64,000 nt of DNA, taken from positions 1-64,000 of the forward strand of contig NZ_AXAL01000028.1 of assembly GCF_000472785.1 (NCBI RefSeq). The letters run 5' to 3'. A model generated the notes under the pieces. It worked only from the letters and a program-made list of their open reading frames with translations, was not told the DNA's origin and ran no database searches. Below, piece after piece: positions 59,145-64,000 of this stretch. The stretch is from Mesorhizobium loti CJ3sym (GTDB taxonomy: Bacteria > Pseudomonadota > Alphaproteobacteria > Rhizobiales > Rhizobiaceae). The position numbers and the translations under genes were made by a program. Position 1 is the stretch's first letter, and the number at the start of each line of letters is the position of its first letter.

Positions 59145-59837
59145 ATGAGCCTGCGCGATTTCGGCCCCAATGAATTGATGTTCCTGCTCTTGGCGACGCG
59201 CTGGACGATCCTGCTGGCGCTCATCGCCTTTGCCGGCGGCGGCCTGATCGGCCTCGTGGTGGCGGCGATCCGGGTGGCGCCGGCGCGGCCGCTGCGCTGG
59301 CTGGCCGCCTTCTACACCCAGTTCTTCATGGGCACGCCGATCCTGATCCAGCTGTTCATGGCTTATTACGGATCTTCGTTCCTTGGCTACCGGCCGGACC
59401 CGTGGGTGGCTGCGGCGGTGACATTCTCGCTCAATGGCGGCGCCTTCTTCGGCGAGATTTTTCGTGGTGCCATCGAGGCGATCCCCAAGGGGCAGTGGGA
59501 AGCAGCGACCGCGCTCGGCTTCCGCTTTGTCAGGACGCTGCGGCTGGTGATCATCCCGCAGGCGGTACGGCTGATGCTGCCGCCAACCGTTGGCTTCATG
59601 GTCCAGATCGTCAAGACGACGTCCATCGCCTCGCTGATCGGGCTGACCGAGCTTGCCCGCGCCGCCACGCAGGTCAACACCGTCACCTTCCAGCCGGTGA
59701 TGGTGTTCGGCACGGTGTCGATCATCTACTTCGCACTCTGCTGGCCGCTGTCGCTCTATGCCGGCCACCTCGAGCGTCGTTTCGCTACCGGAACGATGCG
59801 CAAGGCCGAGTCGCCGTTGGTCATGTCCGCTATCTGA
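59145..59837 (+). CDS. Amino-acid ABC transporter permease, second
   Basis: A 230-residue permease. FFMGTPILIQLFMAYYG and the EAA loop WEAATALGFRFVRTLRLVII are present, with about five membrane helices. It forms a heterodimer with the previous permease. No ATP-binding-protein gene follows; the next gene is on the other strand and converges with this one. Confidence 0.88.
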   Translation: MSLRDFGPNELMFLLLATRWTILLALIAFAGGGLIGLVVAAIRVAPARPLRWLAAFYTQFFMGTPILIQLFMAYYGSSFLGYRPDPWVAAAVTFSLNGGAFFGEIFRGAIEAIPKGQWEAATALGFRFVRTLRLVIIPQAVRLMLPPTVGFMVQIVKTTSIASLIGLTELARAATQVNTVTFQPVMVFGTVSIIYFALCWPLSLYAGHLERRFATGTMRKAESPLVMSAI

Positions 59838-59846
59838 GCGAGCCCA

Positions 59847-60728
59847 TCAGCCCTTGAAGGCCGGCAGCGTCAGACCCTTGACGCCGACATCGAGCGCGAA
59901 CAATCCGCCTGGATTCTGCTGGCCGATGAAGTGGCTGTTGGGGCGCTTAAGCACGGCAGACGTGACGTAGAGAATGTCGAGGTCCTTGCCGCCGAATTCA
60001 CAGCAGGTTGGCAGGTCGGTCGGCAGCAGCACGGTCTGCATCAGCCGGCCATCGGCGTCGTAACGGCAGACCTTGCTGGTCACCGGGATGGTCACCCAGT
60101 AGCAGCCCTCGGCGTCCACCGTAGCGCCATCGGCGACGCCGCCGGTCACCGTCATGTCGATGAAGGTGCGGCGGTTCTCGATGTCGCCGGTAGCAGGATC
60201 GAAATCATAGGCCCACACCGCGCCGGCATGGCTGTCGGAGAAGTACATGGTTTTCGAATCCGGGCTCCAGGCGAGACCGTTGGAGCAGCCAATGCCGTCG
60301 ATCATCTTGTGGACCGACAGATCGGGATCGAGCCTATAGAGCGCGCCGATGAATTCGATCGGCTTGCCTGGCACTTCGAACATCGAGCCCGACCAGAAGC
60401 GGCCCTGGCGATCCGGCTTGCCGTCGTTGAAGCGGGTTGCCGGCATATGGGATTCCGGGTCGACGATCGGCTCGAATTTGCCGGTCACCGGGTCGAAGAA
60501 GTGGAAACCGTTGGTCATGGTCAGCACCAGACCGCCTTTTTCGCGCAGGCCGAGGCAACCGAGATATTCCGGCGTGGCGAAGACTTCGTCCTTGCCGGTA
60601 GCGGGATCGTAGCGGTGGATCAGCTTCTTCCAGATGTCGATCCACCACAGCACGCCGGCTTGCGGGTCCCAAAGCGTGCCTTCGCCGAGTTCGGCCCTGG
60701 CGTCGACGACACAAGAGATTTCGACCAT
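59847..60728 (-). CDS. SMP-30/gluconolactonase-family sugar lactonase
   Basis: A 293-residue beta-propeller hydrolase. ELGEGTLWDPQAGVLWWIDI carries the first metal Glu, NDGKPDRQGRFWSGSM the Asn/Asp region, SNGLAWSPDSKTMYFSDS the third ligand area and VADGATVDAEGCYWV the last Asp. It hydrolyses an aldonolactone. It is the last gene of a minus-strand sugar-transport operon, so it probably acts on the lactone of the sugar carried by that transporter. The ATG at 60728 lies inside a longer open frame and is the family-like start. Confidence 0.87.
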   Translation of the reverse strand: MVEISCVVDARAELGEGTLWDPQAGVLWWIDIWKKLIHRYDPATGKDEVFATPEYLGCLGLREKGGLVLTMTNGFHFFDPVTGKFEPIVDPESHMPATRFNDGKPDRQGRFWSGSMFEVPGKPIEFIGALYRLDPDLSVHKMIDGIGCSNGLAWSPDSKTMYFSDSHAGAVWAYDFDPATGDIENRRTFIDMTVTGGVADGATVDAEGCYWVTIPVTSKVCRYDADGRLMQTVLLPTDLPTCCEFGGKDLDILYVTSAVLKRPNSHFIGQQNPGGLFALDVGVKGLTLPAFKG

Positions 60729-60730
60729 GG

Positions 60731-61699
60731 TCAGCTCTCCTTTCTGCGCAGCCTGCCGCCGAGGCCGGCGAAGGTTTCGCTGCCGATCGAGACGGTGAGC
60801 AAGATAACCGCGCCATAGACGATGAGCAGTGCCCCGCTCGACAGGTTCAGCGCCGGCAAAAGACCGGTCAGGATGGTCAGCACCATGGCGCCGGCGACGG
60901 TGCCGAGATAATGCCCGCTGCCGCCGAGGATGGAGGCGCCGCCGATCGCCACCGCGGCGATCGAGGTGAACAGATAGGCGTCGCCCATGCCGAGATAGGC
61001 CTGGCCGGAATAACCGGTCAAAAGCATGCCGGCGAAGGCGGCGGTCAGGCCCGAGATGACATAGGTCAGGATGGTGGTGCGCGCTGTCGGCACGCCAGAG
61101 AATTCCGCCACCGTGGCGCTGGTGCCGAGCGCATAGAGATGCCGGCCGAACGCCGCCTTGGAGAGCAGCAGCGTCGCAACGAGAGTCAGCGCCAGCCAGA
61201 TCAGCGCGATGACCGGAAAGCCACCGATGCGCCCGACCGACAGGAACTGGATCAAGGCCGGCGCCGAGGGCGTCGGCGAGCCGCCGGTCAGCACCAGGAT
61301 CAGGCCTTGCAGGATGACGTTGGTGGCTAGCGTCATGATGATCGGCGGCACGCCGAACTGGGCGACGCCGACACCGTTGATCAGGCCGATGAAGGCGCCA
61401 CCGGCGAGCAGCAACGGCATGACCCAGACCAGCGGCAGGTCCTGGCCGCCGCACAGCAGCGCCATGATAATCGCTGCCGAATTGAGCACCCAGGGCACCG
61501 AGAGGTCGATGCCGCCGCCGATGATGACGAACGTCTGGCCGAGCGCGACAATGCCGACGAAGGCCGCCAGCACGACGGTCGAGCGCATGTTGGAGACCGA
61601 GAGGAAGCCCGGTGAGAACAAAGCCGTGACCAGGAGCAGCACGACCATGCCGGCATAGGCAAGCACGATGAGGCGATTGCGGGCGAGGAAAGCGCTCAT
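60731..61699 (-). CDS. Sugar ABC transporter permease (CUT2), second
   Basis: A 322-residue CUT2 permease with about ten hydrophobic segments. FVIIGGGIDLSVPWVLNSAA, GLINGVGVAQFGVPPIIMTL and AIGGASILGGSGHYLGTVAG are the usual motifs. The start at 61699 overlaps the stop of the first permease (ATGA). The lactonase gene follows two bases after its stop. Confidence 0.9.
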   Translation of the reverse strand: MSAFLARNRLIVLAYAGMVVLLLVTALFSPGFLSVSNMRSTVVLAAFVGIVALGQTFVIIGGGIDLSVPWVLNSAAIIMALLCGGQDLPLVWVMPLLLAGGAFIGLINGVGVAQFGVPPIIMTLATNVILQGLILVLTGGSPTPSAPALIQFLSVGRIGGFPVIALIWLALTLVATLLLSKAAFGRHLYALGTSATVAEFSGVPTARTTILTYVISGLTAAFAGMLLTGYSGQAYLGMGDAYLFTSIAAVAIGGASILGGSGHYLGTVAGAMVLTILTGLLPALNLSSGALLIVYGAVILLTVSIGSETFAGLGGRLRRKES

Positions 61700-62727
61700 T
61701 GGACGCGGTTCCTGGCGGCCTTTTCGGCAACGGAACTGGCCAGCACCGAAAGCAGCAGGATGACGCCGGACGCGACCGGCTGCCAGTAGCTCGACACATG
61801 CAGGACGAAGACGAGGTTGCCGATCAGCGTCAGCACGAAGGCGCCGATCAGCGTGCCGGCGAGATGGCCACGGCCGCCAAACAGGCTGACGCCGCCGATG
61901 ACCGCCGCCGCCACTGAAGGCAAGATATAGTCCTTGCCGATGGTCGGCGACCCCGCGCCGGTCTGCGTCACCAGGAACAGCGCCGCGCCAGCGGCGAACA
62001 GACCGGAGAGGCCGTAGGTGACGAGATTGACTCTTGTGATCGAGACACCGGACAGGAAGGCCGATTTCTCGTTGGAGCCTGCCGCCTGGATGGTGATGCC
62101 GACGCGCGTCGCACGGAACCACCACCAGAACAGCAGCAAAGCCAGCAGCATCCAGACCGGGCTGGTCAAGCCAAAGAGCTGCGCAGAGGCGAAGCCGACC
62201 CACCAGACGGGGATGCTGCCGCCATCGGTCGGCAGGATGATCATGGCGACGCCGTTGAGGATCGACCAGGTGGCGAGCGTGACAAGGAAGGGCTGCAGCT
62301 TGAGCAGCGAGATCAGCAGGCCGTTGAGCGCGCCGATCAGGAAGCCGAGCGCCAGAATGATCAACGTCCAAAGTGCGGTCGTCGACGGATCGTCGGTGAA
62401 GCGTGTCGCCGCGATCACCGTGCCAAGGCTGATCATGCCGCCGATCGACAGATCGATGCCGCCGCGCACCAGCACGATGGTCTGGCCGGTCGCCGCAAGC
62501 ATCAGCGTCATCGCCGCCGCCGTGTCGAGGTTGATCTCATCGAGCGTGAAGACGCCGGACTGCAAGCTGCCATAGATGGCAACGATAAGCGCCAGCATCA
62601 GACAGGCGACCAGGAACGGCGCACGGTCGAGCAAGCGGCCGCGCCAGTCGATACCCGGCCTGGCTTGTTTCTCTTCAGCTGGCCTTTGCGCCATCTCCAA
62701 CGGTCTCTCCGCAGCTGACATCACCAT
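61696..62727 (-). CDS. Sugar ABC transporter permease (CUT2), first
   Basis: A 343-residue CUT2 permease. IVLVRGGIDLSIGGMISLG, LNGLLISLLKLQPFLVTLAT and IGGVSLFGGRGHLAGTLIG are present, with a polar N-terminal tail of about 25 residues. It starts four bases after the ATPase stop. Two distinct permeases imply a heterodimeric channel. Confidence 0.9.
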   Translation of the reverse strand: MVMSAAERPLEMAQRPAEEKQARPGIDWRGRLLDRAPFLVACLMLALIVAIYGSLQSGVFTLDEINLDTAAAMTLMLAATGQTIVLVRGGIDLSIGGMISLGTVIAATRFTDDPSTTALWTLIILALGFLIGALNGLLISLLKLQPFLVTLATWSILNGVAMIILPTDGGSIPVWWVGFASAQLFGLTSPVWMLLALLLFWWWFRATRVGITIQAAGSNEKSAFLSGVSITRVNLVTYGLSGLFAAGAALFLVTQTGAGSPTIGKDYILPSVAAAVIGGVSLFGGRGHLAGTLIGAFVLTLIGNLVFVLHVSSYWQPVASGVILLLSVLASSVAEKAARNRVQ

Positions 62728-62730
62728 GCC

Positions 62731-64000
62731 TCAGGCCACCCTGGTTTCAAGCATGGCGGCGCGCAAAATGCCTTCTTCGGAGATATGATCCCCTTCCAGC
62801 GCCGCCGCGATACCGCCGTTGCGCATCACCATCACGCGGTCGGCGACATGCACAAGTTCCGGCATGTCGCTGGAATGGAACAGGATCGCGTAGCCCTTGG
62901 CCGCGAGGTCGCGCATCAGCTGAAAGATCTCGCCCTTGGTGCCGACATCGACGCCGCGCGTCGGATCGTAGAGCAGGAGCACGCGTGCTTGCGTGAGCAG
63001 CATCTTGCCGAAGATCACCTTCTGCTGGTTGCCGCCCGACAAGGTGCCGGCAAGCTGCTCCGATGTGCCAGCCTTGATGCGCAGGAAATCGACCATCTCC
63101 TTGACCAGGGCGGCTTCCTTTTGCCGGCTCAGCAAGCCGTTTTCGGTAAAGCGCTTGATGACCGACAAGGTGAGGTTCTCGCGCACGCTCTTGGTCAGCA
63201 GCAGCCCCTGTCCGCGCCGATCCTCCGGCACCAGGGCGATGCCGTCCTTGCCGGTCAGCGCCTGGCGCGGATTGTTGATCAAGGTGGGCTTGCCCCACAG
63301 CTCTATGCTGCCGCTCGCCTTGCTGGCGCCGAACAGCGCCTGGAACAGTTCGCGCTGGCCGTGGCCCTGCAGGCCACCGACGCCGAGCACCTCGCCTTCA
63401 CGCAGCGCGAAATCGACCTGGGAAAGCCGACTGCCGCTGGAGAAATTCTTGACCCTGAGCGCAATGCAATCGGTCGCGGTTGCCACGCGCTCGGGATAGA
63501 GACGGTCGAGATGCCGGCCTATCATCTGGGTGACGATCTCGTTGTCGGACACGGCATTGGCCTCGTGCGCGGCGACGGTGCTGCCATTGCGGAAAATGGT
63601 CAGCCGGTCGGCGATGGCGCGCACCTCGGCCATGCGGTGCGAGATGAAGATGACCAGCCTTCCCTCTGCCGCCAGTTGCCGGGTCAACTTCAGCAGCCAT
63701 TCGGCTTCGCGCGCGGGCAGCGCCGAGGTCGCCTCGTCGAGGATCAGGATGCGCGGGTCCTTGGCCAGGCCCTTGGCGATCTCGACGATCTGCCGTTCGG
63801 CCAGCGTCAGCCGCCGCAACTCCTGATCGGGGCGCAGTGCCGGAAAATCATACTTCTCCAGCAGCGCCAGCGTCTTTCGGCGCATCTCGCCACGGTTGAC
63901 GGTGCGCAACAGCGTCCTCGGCTCGTGGCGGAACCAGATGTTCTGTTCGACGCTGAGATCGGGGATCAACGAGAGTTCCTGGAAGACGGCGGCAATGCCC
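62731..64000 (-). CDS. Sugar ABC transporter ATP-binding protein, double domain (N-terminus beyond window)
   Basis: About 423 residues of a fused two-domain CUT2 ATPase; the first Walker A lies beyond the right edge. In domain 1 the signature is degenerate (RRLTLAERQIVEIAKGL) and Walker B is ILILDEATSALP. Domain 2 has LGVGGLQGHGQRELFQALFG in place of a canonical Walker A and the signature LSGGNQQKVIFGK. These deviations are normal for RbsA/MglA-type ATPases. It would head the operon with the two permeases and the lactonase. The binding protein may lie outside the window. Confidence 0.9.
   Translation of the reverse strand, partial: GIAAVFQELSLIPDLSVEQNIWFRHEPRTLLRTVNRGEMRRKTLALLEKYDFPALRPDQELRRLTLAERQIVEIAKGLAKDPRILILDEATSALPAREAEWLLKLTRQLAAEGRLVIFISHRMAEVRAIADRLTIFRNGSTVAAHEANAVSDNEIVTQMIGRHLDRLYPERVATATDCIALRVKNFSSGSRLSQVDFALREGEVLGVGGLQGHGQRELFQALFGASKASGSIELWGKPTLINNPRQALTGKDGIALVPEDRRGQGLLLTKSVRENLTLSVIKRFTENGLLSRQKEAALVKEMVDFLRIKAGTSEQLAGTLSGGNQQKVIFGKMLLTQARVLLLYDPTRGVDVGTKGEIFQLMRDLAAKGYAILFHSSDMPELVHVADRVMVMRNGGIAAALEGDHISEEGILRAAMLETRVA

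Noticed and set aside
1..64000. CRISPR arrays, tRNA, rRNA and phage attachment structures
   Set aside because: No regularly spaced direct repeats, no cloverleaf with a CCA end and no rRNA-like stretch were seen on either strand. A dedicated scan was not possible here.

Overview
This window is GC-rich chromosomal DNA from an alphaproteobacterium of the Rhizobiales, most probably Mesorhizobium or a close relative. The assignment rests on gene content and order: the his block next to coaA on one side and hslV/hslU on the other, an acetyltransferase and a DUF2585 gene lying between hslV and hslU, a MocE-type Rieske ferredoxin, an iolC fused to a DUF2090 domain, and rhizobial palindromic intergenic repeats. 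No rRNA, tRNA or CRISPR array was seen. Nearly all of the window is ordinary, densely packed coding sequence.

Layout. 1-265: right end of an IS481-like element. 413-8211: a six-gene minus-strand operon for gamma-butyrobetaine/carnitine breakdown (3-dehydrocarnitine cleavage enzyme, an HD-domain protein of the PhnZ type, L-carnitine dehydrogenase, acyl-CoA dehydrogenase, NDP-forming acyl-CoA synthetase, crotonase) with a divergent CdhR-like regulator. 8226-15072: a small ORF, a GNAT acetyltransferase, xylA, an NTF2-like protein, xylB, a TPR protein and a LysE exporter, with decayed DNA between. 15541-21795: L,D-transpeptidase, PPi-type phosphofructokinase plus metallo-hydrolase, a DegP-type protease and a polytopic membrane protein. 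21892-31973: coaA, then hisE-hisF-(ureohydrolase-like)-hisA-(DUF1330)-hisH-(DUF2628)-hisB; divergent from it, hslV-GNAT-DUF2585-hslU, then a DUF1402 protein.

32235-53384 is the catabolic centre. A mocD-mocE-mocF-like oxygenase/Rieske ferredoxin/reductase set (the type used to demethylate rhizopine) faces a LacI regulator. Next come a glycosyltransferase-like gene, a CUT2 sugar ABC transporter of the inositol/rhizopine type, an inositol dehydrogenase and an SDR. After aroG (with an aromatic-amino-acid attenuator), a LysE exporter and a WYL regulator come a second Gfo/Idh dehydrogenase, the RpiR regulator IolR and iolC-iolD-iolE-x-iolB. Two 16-bp sites of the same form (TGGAAT-N4-ATTTCA), one before the ABC operon and one before iolC, suggest that IolR controls both.

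53624-64000: DUF1045-phnM-phnN without the C-P lyase core, a two-gene membrane cassette, an amino-acid ABC transporter (binding protein and two permeases, no ATPase), and a minus-strand sugar ABC operon (ATPase cut by the window edge, two permeases, SMP-30 lactonase).

The best candidates for undescribed biology are the HD-domain PhnZ-like protein inside the carnitine operon, the ureohydrolase-like protein with an altered metal ligand coupled to hisF and hisA, and the joint rhizopine/inositol arrangement. Functions come from reading translated motifs and gene context; no database search was run.
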